A stretch of DNA of 64,000 nucleotides, from NCBI RefSeq assembly GCF_000276685.1, contig NC_018108.1:1302001-1366000 (forward strand), given 5' to 3'. The first letter of the stretch is position 1. Each line of letters starts with the position of its first letter. This DNA is from Taylorella equigenitalis ATCC 35865 (GTDB lineage: Bacteria; Pseudomonadota; Gammaproteobacteria; Burkholderiales; Burkholderiaceae_B). Both the position numbers and the translations under genes were made by a program. The notes under the pieces were generated by a model that was given only the letters and a program-made list of their open reading frames with translations, was not told where the DNA came from and ran no database searches. This document shows positions 56,261 through 64,000 of the stretch, in pieces.

Positions 56261-57771
56261 ATATTAATAAGAGGCGCCGCATAGTAACGGCTGGTGCTGC
56301 TGCTTTGTTCCTACCTGTTATATCAAAAGTTTCACGTGCTGCTAATGCCCCAATTGTTGATGCTTCAAGTAATTCTGAACCTTTGAGATTTACTCCTTTA
56401 GGTTCTAATAATCCAATTCCTATACCTAAAGCACCTCCTTCAAATAGACCAGTTTCTACTACCCCAACTGCACCGCCTAAGGAAGTAGACACACAGGAAA
56501 CACCTGCAGGTCAATCTCAAATTTTAGCTGTTAGAACTTGGCCTGCTGATGAATATACGAGGGTTACTCTGGAACTTAACTCTCCGATTAAACATGAACA
56601 TTTTACTCTTGACAACCCACACAGATTAGTTGTTGATCTTGAAGGTTTGCAGATGAATTCTGCCCTAAATTCATTGATATCTAAAATAAAACCCAATGAC
56701 CCCTATATATCTCAAGTTAGGGTTGCTCAAAATAGATCAAATGTTGTTAGGATTGTTATTGACTTAAAAGAGCCTATAGTTCCTCAAGTATTTACTCTTA
56801 AGCCAGTGGGTACTTATAAATATAGATTAGTACTCGATTTATATCCTAAAGTAGCAAAGGACCCTCTACTAACTTTAGTTCCTGAATCTAATTCTGCAGA
56901 TCCACTTTCAAATATTATTGATCAACTTCAAAATACCAAACCAACAGTAGAAGTTCCTAAAGTTGCTGGTCAAGTTGCTCAAAAAAATCCTAGAATTGAA
57001 AATCTTCCTAAAAAAGGGTCAACTTTAGATCATCAACCTCTAGTAACAATAAAAAAGAATTCTCAAAAAAGACCAATTCTTATTGCAATTGACCCAGGCC
57101 ATGGCGGTGAGGATCCAGGTGCTATAGGAGCACGAGGAACACGGGAAAAAGATGTTGTTCTTTCTATCGGAAGAAGATTAAGAGACTTATTAAATTCTAG
57201 ATCTGACACTCGTGCTTACATGACACGAGATGCTGATTTTTTTGTTCCCTTGCACGTTCGTGTTCAGAAAGCTAGAAGGGTTAAGGCTGATGTATTTGTT
57301 TCTATACATGCAGATGCATTTACTAATCGTAATGCACGTGGTACATCAGTTTTTGCACTATCAAGAAAAGGAGCTTCAAGTGCGGCTGCTAGATGGCTTG
57401 CAAAAAAGGAGAACTCCGCTGATTTAATTGGTGGTTTGGATATTAAATCTCATGATAAAACTACAGCTAGTGTATTGCTTGATCTTTCAACAACAGCTCA
57501 AATCAACGATTCCCTAAAAATCGGACATAGAGTTTTAAATTCTTTATCTAAAGTAAATGGTTTAAAAAGTAGACGTGTTGAACAAGCTGGATTTGCAGTG
57601 CTTAAGGCTCCTGATATCCCATCAATCCTAATTGAAGTAGCTTTTATTTCTAATCTTCAAGAAGAAACCTTCTTGATGAATAATAGAAACCACCCTACCG
57701 TTGCTCAAGCAATTATGCGTGGACTTGATGACTACTTCGAAACCAATCCACCCCTTGCATACAAATCATAA
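56233..57771 (+). CDS. amiC: N-acetylmuramoyl-L-alanine amidase AmiC
   Basis: Periplasmic zinc amidase that splits septal peptidoglycan at division. 512 residues: twin-arginine signal (NKRRRIVTAGAAALFLPV) at the N-terminus, AMIN domain about 95-200 (TRVTLELNSPIKHEH), Pro/Lys linker, and an Amidase_3 domain with zinc ligands in AIDPGHGGEDPGAIG and SIHADAFTN and the catalytic Glu in ILIEVAFISN. Needs an EnvC/NlpD-type activator. Three bases from mutL. Confidence 0.96.
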   Translation: MHKKDESRININKRRRIVTAGAAALFLPVISKVSRAANAPIVDASSNSEPLRFTPLGSNNPIPIPKAPPSNRPVSTTPTAPPKEVDTQETPAGQSQILAVRTWPADEYTRVTLELNSPIKHEHFTLDNPHRLVVDLEGLQMNSALNSLISKIKPNDPYISQVRVAQNRSNVVRIVIDLKEPIVPQVFTLKPVGTYKYRLVLDLYPKVAKDPLLTLVPESNSADPLSNIIDQLQNTKPTVEVPKVAGQVAQKNPRIENLPKKGSTLDHQPLVTIKKNSQKRPILIAIDPGHGGEDPGAIGARGTREKDVVLSIGRRLRDLLNSRSDTRAYMTRDADFFVPLHVRVQKARRVKADVFVSIHADAFTNRNARGTSVFALSRKGASSAAARWLAKKENSADLIGGLDIKSHDKTTASVLLDLSTTAQINDSLKIGHRVLNSLSKVNGLKSRRVEQAGFAVLKAPDIPSILIEVAFISNLQEETFLMNNRNHPTVAQAIMRGLDDYFETNPPLAYKS

Positions 57772-57774
57772 ATT

Positions 57775-59529
57775 ATGTCTTCTCGCAGACAAATTCATCT
57801 TCTACCTGACAAATTAATAAGTCAAATTGCAGCTGGAGAAGTAATTGAAAGACCCTCTTCTGTGGTTAAGGAATTAGTAGAAAATGCTGTTGATGCACAA
57901 TCCACAGAAATTGAAATTCGACTAGATGGTGGAGGTATTAGAAGGATATATATAAGGGATAATGGAACAGGTATTCCAAGGGAAGAATTACCTCTTGCTC
58001 TGACACGGCATGCAACAAGCAAAATTCGTGGTTTATCTGAACTCGAAACAGTTAAATCAATGGGCTTTAGGGGTGAAGCACTAGCCTCAATTGCCTCAAT
58101 AGCACGTCTATCGATTGTATCTAGAACTGGAGACTCTAAGAATGCTTGGAAAATAGATGGCTCTTCTTTAGAGATTGCAGTAGCGAATGGCTCTCAGGGT
58201 ACTACAGTTGAAGTGAATCAAATATTTGATGAAGTTCCCGCCCGAAGAAAATTTTTGAAAACAGAGGCAACAGAATTTGCACATTCTATAGATATTATTA
58301 AAAAAATTGCTTTAGCAAATCCAGATATAACGTTTAGAGTTTTTCATAATGATAAAGCCTATGCAAATTGGATTGCCTCCCCTTTTATTCATAGAATTAG
58401 AGAAGTTGTGGGAGCCGATTTCCTAAGTAAAGTTTTTAAAATTGATGAAAGCATCAATATTTGTAGATTTAGAGGATTAATAATAAAACCTTCTGAGGCT
58501 TCTAGTAAAAGTGATAAACAGTATATATTTGTTAATTCTAGATTTGTGCGTGATCGATCGCTAGCTCATGCTGTAAAAAACGCATACAGTGATGTTCTAC
58601 ATGGTGACAGACAACCATCATACATATTATTTGTAGATATAGACCCATCTTTGGTGGATGTAAATGTACACCCCGCAAAGAATGAAATAAGATTTAGAGA
58701 TCAATCCACAATTTATTCTTTCGTTCAAAAATCTATAAAAGCAACACTAGCAAAGTCATCTGGTGTACAAGAGTCGATATATACCCCACAAGAAAATCAT
58801 AATGCTAATTTCCCAAAAAAAATCACTCCACAATATACACCAACTCAAAAAAGCTTTGATTTACAAACTCTAGAATCATACACACCATTATTTATAAGTG
58901 AACCCCAACAAATAAAAAACGTAACTCCAAATAGTTTGGAGGATGAATTACCTATGGGCTTTGCGATTGGACAACTTCACGGTATATATATTCTTGCTCA
59001 AAACAAAAATGGGCTAATAATTGTCGATATGCACGCTGCACATGAGCGAGTGGTTTATGAAAAATTAAAAAATTTAGCTTCTCAAAAAAATATTGAAGTT
59101 CAGGAATTATTAATACCTATTGCTGTAAATATACCGGAGAAACAATTAAGTCTAATAGATGAATATTCAGAATTTTTGGAAAGTGTTGGTCTTTACATGA
59201 GGCAAACAGGTCCAAGTTCTGTAGCCGTAACTGCAGTTCCAAGTTTACTTAGTAAAGGCAATATCTCATTAATGGTTCAAGAAGTTTTTGAAGATCTTGA
59301 AAAGTATGGTGAATCCACAATTTTAGAAGAAAAAAGAAATCATATATTAGGCACAATGGCTTGCCATAATGCTTTCAGAGCTAATGATAATATCTCATTA
59401 ACTGAAATGAACGCTCTTTTAAGGCAAATGGAGATTACAGACAGAGCAGACCTTTGTAATCATGGTCGTCCAACTTGGTATTCTTGGACTATCCAAGATT
59501 TGGATAAACTTTTTATGCGTGGTAAATAA
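57775..59529 (+). CDS. mutL: DNA mismatch repair protein MutL
   Basis: Mismatch-repair ATPase. 584 residues: GHKL motifs ELVENAVDA, DNGTGIP and GFRGEALASI, plus a C-terminal dimerisation domain. The C-terminus has DMHAAHERVVYEK, which fits the endonuclease motif DQHA-x2-E-x4-E, and CNHGRPT; both are features of MutL proteins that nick DNA themselves in species without MutH. The stop overlaps the miaA start (TAATG). Confidence 0.97.
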   Translation: MSSRRQIHLLPDKLISQIAAGEVIERPSSVVKELVENAVDAQSTEIEIRLDGGGIRRIYIRDNGTGIPREELPLALTRHATSKIRGLSELETVKSMGFRGEALASIASIARLSIVSRTGDSKNAWKIDGSSLEIAVANGSQGTTVEVNQIFDEVPARRKFLKTEATEFAHSIDIIKKIALANPDITFRVFHNDKAYANWIASPFIHRIREVVGADFLSKVFKIDESINICRFRGLIIKPSEASSKSDKQYIFVNSRFVRDRSLAHAVKNAYSDVLHGDRQPSYILFVDIDPSLVDVNVHPAKNEIRFRDQSTIYSFVQKSIKATLAKSSGVQESIYTPQENHNANFPKKITPQYTPTQKSFDLQTLESYTPLFISEPQQIKNVTPNSLEDELPMGFAIGQLHGIYILAQNKNGLIIVDMHAAHERVVYEKLKNLASQKNIEVQELLIPIAVNIPEKQLSLIDEYSEFLESVGLYMRQTGPSSVAVTAVPSLLSKGNISLMVQEVFEDLEKYGESTILEEKRNHILGTMACHNAFRANDNISLTEMNALLRQMEITDRADLCNHGRPTWYSWTIQDLDKLFMRGK

Positions 59530-60467
59530 TGAAAATCCCATGCATTGTAGGACCTACCGCTACTGGAAAGTCCGATTCTGCACTTTATATTGCTGAAAAA
59601 TATCCTATAGAAATTATTGTTATGGATTCAGCCACTATTTATAAGGGCATGGATATAGGTACAGCAAAGCCCAAAATAGAAGAACTAATTTGCCCTCACC
59701 ACTTGTTGGATATCAGAGATCCGTCTGAAAGTTACAATGCCTCAGACTTTAGGAATGACACCTTAGGATTAATAAATCAAATAAGTGCTAGAAATCGAAT
59801 TCCAGTAATTGTAGGTGGAACTATGATGTATTTCAAAGTTCTACGTGAAGGTTTACATGACTTGCCTACCTCCATACCTGAAATTCGAGCTCAAATTGAA
59901 AATAAAGCTCAAGAGTTAGGGTGGCCTGAGATCCACAAACAATTAGAAAACATTGATCCAGTCACAGCTTCTAGATTATCACCTAACGACAGTCAAAGGA
60001 TTTCTAGGGCTTATGAGATATATTTAATTACTGGCAATACATTGTCTAATCTTATTTCAAAGAATAAGACAAAGACTGAAGAACATGAATATTTCACAAT
60101 AAGTTTAGAAACACAAAATAGAGAAATATTGCATAAGAGGATTAAAGATAGATTTCTAAAAATGATGGATATGGGGTTTCTAAATGAAGTTAGAGCCCTT
60201 TATGATAGAGGTGATTTGAATGAGTCATTGCCATCAATAAGATGCGTGGGGTATAGCCAACTATGGTCTTATTTAGACGGAAAAATATGCTTGGAAGAAG
60301 CAATAGAGAAAGGCATAGCAGCTACTAGACAGTTAGCCAAACGGCAATTTACATGGCTAAGAAGTATTAAAGATAGAGAAATTATTGATTGCCTAAGCCT
60401 CCAAAAAAATCAGTTAGTATTGGAGGCTTTTGAAAGATTTTTAGGCGTAAATAACTTGAGACCCTGA
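59529..60467 (+). CDS. miaA: tRNA dimethylallyltransferase
   Basis: Adds a dimethylallyl group to A37 of tRNAs that read UNN codons. 312 residues with P-loop [29 protein letters not shown] and the tRNA-recognition [16 protein letters not shown]. Last gene of the tsaE-amiC-mutL-miaA operon; overlaps convergent purM by 27 bases. Confidence 0.97.
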   Translation: MKIPCIVGPTATGKSDSALYIAEKYPIEIIVMDSATIYKGMDIGTAKPKIEELICPHHLLDIRDPSESYNASDFRNDTLGLINQISARNRIPVIVGGTMMYFKVLREGLHDLPTSIPEIRAQIENKAQELGWPEIHKQLENIDPVTASRLSPNDSQRISRAYEIYLITGNTLSNLISKNKTKTEEHEYFTISLETQNREILHKRIKDRFLKMMDMGFLNEVRALYDRGDLNESLPSIRCVGYSQLWSYLDGKICLEEAIEKGIAATRQLAKRQFTWLRSIKDREIIDCLSLQKNQLVLEAFERFLGVNNLRP

Positions 60468-61490
60468 AGAGCTTACAATTCTTCCAATTTGATGAACTAA
60501 TTCTCCAGCATCAGAAAGAAAAGATGATATGGAAGTTGCATCTTTAGGATCGACAACCAATACAAAACCTATACCGCAATTAAAAACTCTAAACATCTCA
60601 CTTTCTTCAACATTTCCCTGAGTTTGAAGCCATTTAAAAATCTCAGGTTTAGTCCATGAGTTTTTGTCAATCTGAGCGACTAAACCAGCTTTAAGGATTC
60701 TAGGAATATTTTCAGTTAGACCACCACCAGTGATGTGAGCCATACCTTTAATAGAAGGACCGAATTTTTTTATGGCTTCAAGAACTGGCTTAACGTAAAT
60801 TCTAGTAGGTGCCATGATGTAATCAGCAAACGTTTTAGAAGAGTTCTCACCAAATTGATCCTCAGGTTTAATTCCCGAGATTTCAATAATTTTACGTATT
60901 AATGAGTACCCATTTGAGTGAGGTCCACTAGAACCAAGACCAATAATTAAGTCTCCCTCATTAATAGTTTCGCCTGTGATAATTTTATTTTTTTCTACTA
61001 TGCCCACAGCAAAACCAGCTAAGTCATACTCTCCATCTGGATACATACCAGGCATCTCAGCGGTTTCACCTCCAATAAGTGCACAACCAGAAATCTTACA
61101 TCCAGTCCCAACTCCACCTACAACTGAGGCAGCTACATCAACACTTAATTTTCCACACGCAAAATAATCAAGAAAATATAACGGCTCAGCACCCTGCACA
61201 AGAATATCATTTACGCTCATGGCCACTAAGTCAATGCCTACGGTATCGTGTCTATTCCACTCAAAGGCTAATCTAAGTTTTGTTCCTACACCATCAGTCC
61301 CTGAAACCAAGACAGGTTCTTTAAATCCACTAGGAATTTGGAAAAGACCGCCGAATCCACCGATTCCTGAAAGAACGCCCTCTCTATTAGTTTTAGCTGC
61401 TATAGGCTTAATTCGTTGAACTAATGACTCACCTGCGTCAATGTCGACGCCAGCATCGCGATAAGTAAGTGGTGTTCTAGTATGTGGCAT
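60441..61490 (-). CDS. purM: Phosphoribosylformylglycinamidine cyclo-ligase
   Basis: AIR synthetase of purine biosynthesis. The ATG at 61490 ([20 protein letters not shown]) fits the family; an upstream start would add 12 hydrophobic residues. 349 residues with [37 protein letters not shown] and [13 protein letters not shown]. Divergent from hda, as in other proteobacteria. Confidence 0.97.
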   Translation of the reverse strand: MPHTRTPLTYRDAGVDIDAGESLVQRIKPIAAKTNREGVLSGIGGFGGLFQIPSGFKEPVLVSGTDGVGTKLRLAFEWNRHDTVGIDLVAMSVNDILVQGAEPLYFLDYFACGKLSVDVAASVVGGVGTGCKISGCALIGGETAEMPGMYPDGEYDLAGFAVGIVEKNKIITGETINEGDLIIGLGSSGPHSNGYSLIRKIIEISGIKPEDQFGENSSKTFADYIMAPTRIYVKPVLEAIKKFGPSIKGMAHITGGGLTENIPRILKAGLVAQIDKNSWTKPEIFKWLQTQGNVEESEMFRVFNCGIGFVLVVDPKDATSISSFLSDAGELVHQIGRIVSSSGSQVIYA

Positions 61491-61559
61491 AGGGAAAATC
61501 CAATAGAGTAAAATATGAATGCTCATATTTTATATTAAAAAGTCAACGCCTAAAATTCT

Positions 61560-62243
61560 ATGTCTAATCAAATGCTTATAAATCAGGTTTTAATGAAACC
61601 TTCACTAACATTTGATAACTTCTATACAAACTCTAATGAAGAATTAGTCGAAATAATTAAAAATAAACTTCCGACATTGATTTTAATTTGGGGTGAGGAG
61701 GCAAGCGGTAAGTCTCATTTATTAAGTGCTATGAAAGAAAAATTTGGGGGTGAGTTTTTTAGCTCTAATACATTTCCAAGCACTTCTGCAGATATTAATA
61801 CGGACTTAAAAAAATACTTTATTGATGATATAAATCTATTTAGCAATGCTCAACTGGATGTACTTTTTTACCTATTTACCAAACTTCAGATTGCAGGTTT
61901 GGGAGATAGAGACGTAAACATTGCCATCACAAGTAATTGCCCCCCTACACAACTAAAAATTAGAGAAGATTTAAGAAACCGTTTAGGATGGGGGCTTGTA
62001 TACGAGATAAAAAGGCTACCCGATTCATTTGCACGTAAAGCTTTGATAGAGAGGGCAAAGGAAATGGGGTGGAATCTGCCAGAGGAAGTTTTAAGCTGGC
62101 TTTATTCTTACTATTCAAGAGACGCAAAATTTCTATTTAATCTTATTGATAATTTAGATCAAATATCTTTGACAGAAAAAAGAACTATAACGATACCTTT
62201 TGTTAAACGTGTAATAGAGGATATGGCATCTTCTAATATATAA
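61560..62243 (+). CDS. hda: DnaA regulatory inactivator Hda
   Basis: DnaA-like AAA+ protein that, with the clamp, triggers hydrolysis of DnaA-bound ATP. 227 residues: N-terminus with a weak clamp-binding stretch (NQMLINQVL), FDNFYTNSNEELV, Walker A WGEEASGKSHLL, and sensor region ITSNCPPTQL; no DnaA domain IV. The Walker A carries E-A-S in place of the usual xxGxGK, a mild deviation. Confidence 0.9.
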   Translation: MSNQMLINQVLMKPSLTFDNFYTNSNEELVEIIKNKLPTLILIWGEEASGKSHLLSAMKEKFGGEFFSSNTFPSTSADINTDLKKYFIDDINLFSNAQLDVLFYLFTKLQIAGLGDRDVNIAITSNCPPTQLKIREDLRNRLGWGLVYEIKRLPDSFARKALIERAKEMGWNLPEEVLSWLYSYYSRDAKFLFNLIDNLDQISLTEKRTITIPFVKRVIEDMASSNI

Positions 62244-62269
62244 TTTTATTTTTGATTTTTCTACTTTCT

Positions 62270-63625
62270 ATGAATTCTATATCAGCTAAGGTTGCTAGCT
62301 TTTTTGGGTTTCCCCAGTCGAAACTAAAAAAGTTACCCAAATCCGTCCACGGGATTGAGCACAGATTGGTTTCTAGAAATGCCATAAAAGTTTGCGAAGT
62401 TCTCAGAGACCATGGGTACCAGTCCTTTATTGTCGGAGGTGCTGTACGCGATCTCATGTTAGGTAAAGCACCTAAGGATTTCGATGTAGCCACAAATGCA
62501 ACGCCCTTAGAAATTAAACCACTATTTCGAAGGGCGTTAATTATTGGGCGAAGATTTAAACTAGTTCATGTTGTGTTTGGACCCGAAATTATTGAAACTT
62601 CAACCTTTCGGACCTCAGGCTCTCAACCCGAAGATAACGATGGACGTATCTTATTCGATAATAATTATGGCACTATAGAAACTGATGTAGATCGTCGCGA
62701 TTTCACTATAAATGCGTTGTATTATGATCCTATTAGTGAGACTGTTTATGATTTCCATAATGGGATAAAGGACATTAAAAATTTACAAATTCGCATGATT
62801 GGAGACCCAGAAAAAAGATATCGTGAGGATCCTGTGCGTATGTTGAGGGCTATTAGGTTTGCAGGAAAATTGGGAGCTAAGTTTGCTCCCAGCACGTATG
62901 AGCCAATTAAAAGACTTTCTCACTTAATTAGCAATGTTCCTGATTCTAGAATTTTTGATGAGACATATAAGCTTCTTACGTGTGGTGATTCTATATACTG
63001 CATTCAGCAATTAAGGCAACTGCAGTTGGATAAGGGGACATTGCCACTACTAGAAAAGATTCTGACACTTGAAAGTAGTGAAAAATTTTTAAGAATTGCT
63101 TTCGAACGTACAGATCAAAGAGTTAGATTAAATAAAAGTATCAATCCAAGCTACCTTTATGCCACTATTTTATGGCCACTTGTTAAATCTCATTTCGACA
63201 ATCTTATAAAAGAAAATCAGCAAAACGTTTTTTTTGCACTTCAAGAATCGATTTCCGAAGTCCTAGAAGAGCAGCTAAGTGTGTTGCAAATTCAAAAAAG
63301 GCATTTAGGTCCCATACGAGAAATCTGGATTATGCAGTACCGTTTGGATAATATGAAACCTAAGTCTTTTAAAGGTATTATGTCGAGCCCATACTTTAGG
63401 GCAGCGTGTGAGTTCATGCAGTTAAGAGCGGCAGCTAATCAGACTGATAGCGTAAAAGCTCAGTGGTGGATGGATTTGGCCGACGCTTCCGAAGAAGAAC
63501 AAAAAATTATGATAGACACTCACATAAAAAGCATGAAAAACGATGTGAGTTCAACTAGAAAACCAAAACGACGCAAAAAGAAATCAAACACTATAAGTAG
63601 AAATGAGGTTCTCCAAAGTGCCTAA
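62270..63625 (+). CDS. pcnB: Poly(A) polymerase I
   Basis: Adds poly(A) tails that mark RNA for decay. From the ATG 62270 it has 451 residues: nucleotidyltransferase head FIVGGAVRDLMLGKAPKDFD, RRDFTINALYYDP, RYREDPVRMLRAIRFAGKLG, and a Lys/Arg-rich C-terminus (KPKRRKKKS). An in-frame TTG 18 bases upstream is less likely. The end overlaps folK. Confidence 0.96.
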   Translation: MNSISAKVASFFGFPQSKLKKLPKSVHGIEHRLVSRNAIKVCEVLRDHGYQSFIVGGAVRDLMLGKAPKDFDVATNATPLEIKPLFRRALIIGRRFKLVHVVFGPEIIETSTFRTSGSQPEDNDGRILFDNNYGTIETDVDRRDFTINALYYDPISETVYDFHNGIKDIKNLQIRMIGDPEKRYREDPVRMLRAIRFAGKLGAKFAPSTYEPIKRLSHLISNVPDSRIFDETYKLLTCGDSIYCIQQLRQLQLDKGTLPLLEKILTLESSEKFLRIAFERTDQRVRLNKSINPSYLYATILWPLVKSHFDNLIKENQQNVFFALQESISEVLEEQLSVLQIQKRHLGPIREIWIMQYRLDNMKPKSFKGIMSSPYFRAACEFMQLRAAANQTDSVKAQWWMDLADASEEEQKIMIDTHIKSMKNDVSSTRKPKRRKKKSNTISRNEVLQSA

Positions 63626-64000
63626 AGCATTTATTGGTTTAGGCTCTAATTTGGGAGATGAAATTAAGTTTTTACAAAAAGCCGTTCAAAGACTTATTTC
63701 TCATGACTCCATAACTCTATTAAAGACTTCAAGCGTATATAAAACAAGTCCAGTAGATAGCGAAGGTGACGATTACTTAAATGCAGTTATTTCTATTGAT
63801 ACTGAATTAAGCCCTAACGAATTGCTCAAATTAATGCAAACAATCGAATTTGATTTAGGAAGAGAGAGACCATATAAAAACGCTCCTCGAACGATAGATT
63901 TAGATTTGCTTTTATATGAAGAGTTTGTGCTTGAAACTCAATTTTTAACTCTACCTCATCCTCGTATGGCCATGAGAGCTTTTGTGCTTGTACCGTTGCG
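63603..64000 (+). CDS. folK: 2-amino-4-hydroxy-6-hydroxymethyldihydropteridine pyrophosphokinase, partial
   Basis: HPPK of folate synthesis, cut by the right window edge. Reads KAFIGLGSNLGDEIKFLQKA, SSVYKTSPVD, DYLNAVISI, RERPYKNAPRTIDLDLLLY and LPHPRM, all family signatures. The start is ATG 63603 (overlapping pcnB by 23 bases) or GTG 63618. pcnB-folK is a common operon. Confidence 0.96.
   Translation, partial: MRFSKVPKAFIGLGSNLGDEIKFLQKAVQRLISHDSITLLKTSSVYKTSPVDSEGDDYLNAVISIDTELSPNELLKLMQTIEFDLGRERPYKNAPRTIDLDLLLYEEFVLETQFLTLPHPRMAMRAFVLVPL

Noticed and set aside
61560-62243. Hda as a second DnaA or a DnaC-type loader
   Set aside because: No domain IV DNA-binding helix-turn-helix; length and location next to purM fit Hda.

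Overview
The window reads as chromosomal DNA of a low-GC (AT-rich) betaproteobacterium of the Alcaligenaceae. The block dnaJ-dnaK-grpE / hemH-hrcA / nadK-recN / dapB-bamE / fur / murB is the order I associate with Bordetella and its relatives, but base composition is far more AT-rich, which points to Taylorella (inference from gene order and composition; no search was run).

Layout. 1-4183 holds the N-terminal ~1,394 codons of a giant autotransporter/adhesin (minus strand, running off the left edge). 4.3-10.8 kb is a heat-shock and heme block on the minus strand (dnaJ, dnaK, grpE, gamma-carbonic-anhydrase-like protein, hemH, hrcA) with sigma-32-type promoters in front of grpE and dnaK. 10.9-16.2 kb carries nadK, recN, dapB, bamE, fur and murB, then tRNA-Gly. 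16.3-20 kb is a less conserved stretch: a DmeF-type metal exporter, a wrecked cytosine-C5 methyltransferase, a DyP peroxidase whose reading frame runs into tRNA-Cys. 20-25.6 kb is the phosphate block (pstSCAB under a Pho box, divergent ppx). 25.6-50.3 kb is housekeeping: an ornithine-lipid-type acyltransferase, glmM, folP, ftsH, rlmE, yhbY, greA, a uracil permease, bacterioferritin, carAB, recR, ybaB, dnaX with a -1 frameshift site, 4.5S RNA, an AddAB-like helicase-nuclease pair, an O-antigen-ligase-like protein and a DODA-type dioxygenase. 54.7-64 kb is again housekeeping: tRNA-Arg, xerD, tsaE-amiC-mutL-miaA, purM, hda, pcnB and the start of folK.

The most interesting part is 50.3-54.7 kb, an AT-rich island between the dioxygenase gene and the 3' end of tRNA-Arg(CCU). 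It is a dense collection of toxin-antitoxin/abortive-infection parts, most of them damaged: a MntA-like nucleotidyltransferase fragment, a class II Fic protein whose catalytic His appears to be Gln, an AbiEii-like nucleotidyltransferase with a short AbiEi-like partner and a small helical protein, frameshifted remnants, and a type III (ToxIN-like) locus. The type III locus keeps a promoter, two tandem 36-nt repeats resembling the ToxI antitoxin RNA, a Rho-independent terminator, and a frameshifted, truncated toxN. Promoter plus repeats (111 bp) occur a second time 3.7 kb to the left in the same orientation, so the other modules sit between two directly repeated antitoxin-RNA cassettes.

Several chromosomal details are also unusual: tau made only by frameshifting at an A9 run, a terminator stem shared with a heat-shock promoter, a bacterioferritin lacking the heme Met52, and divergent rlmE/yhbY start codons that overlap in one CATG.
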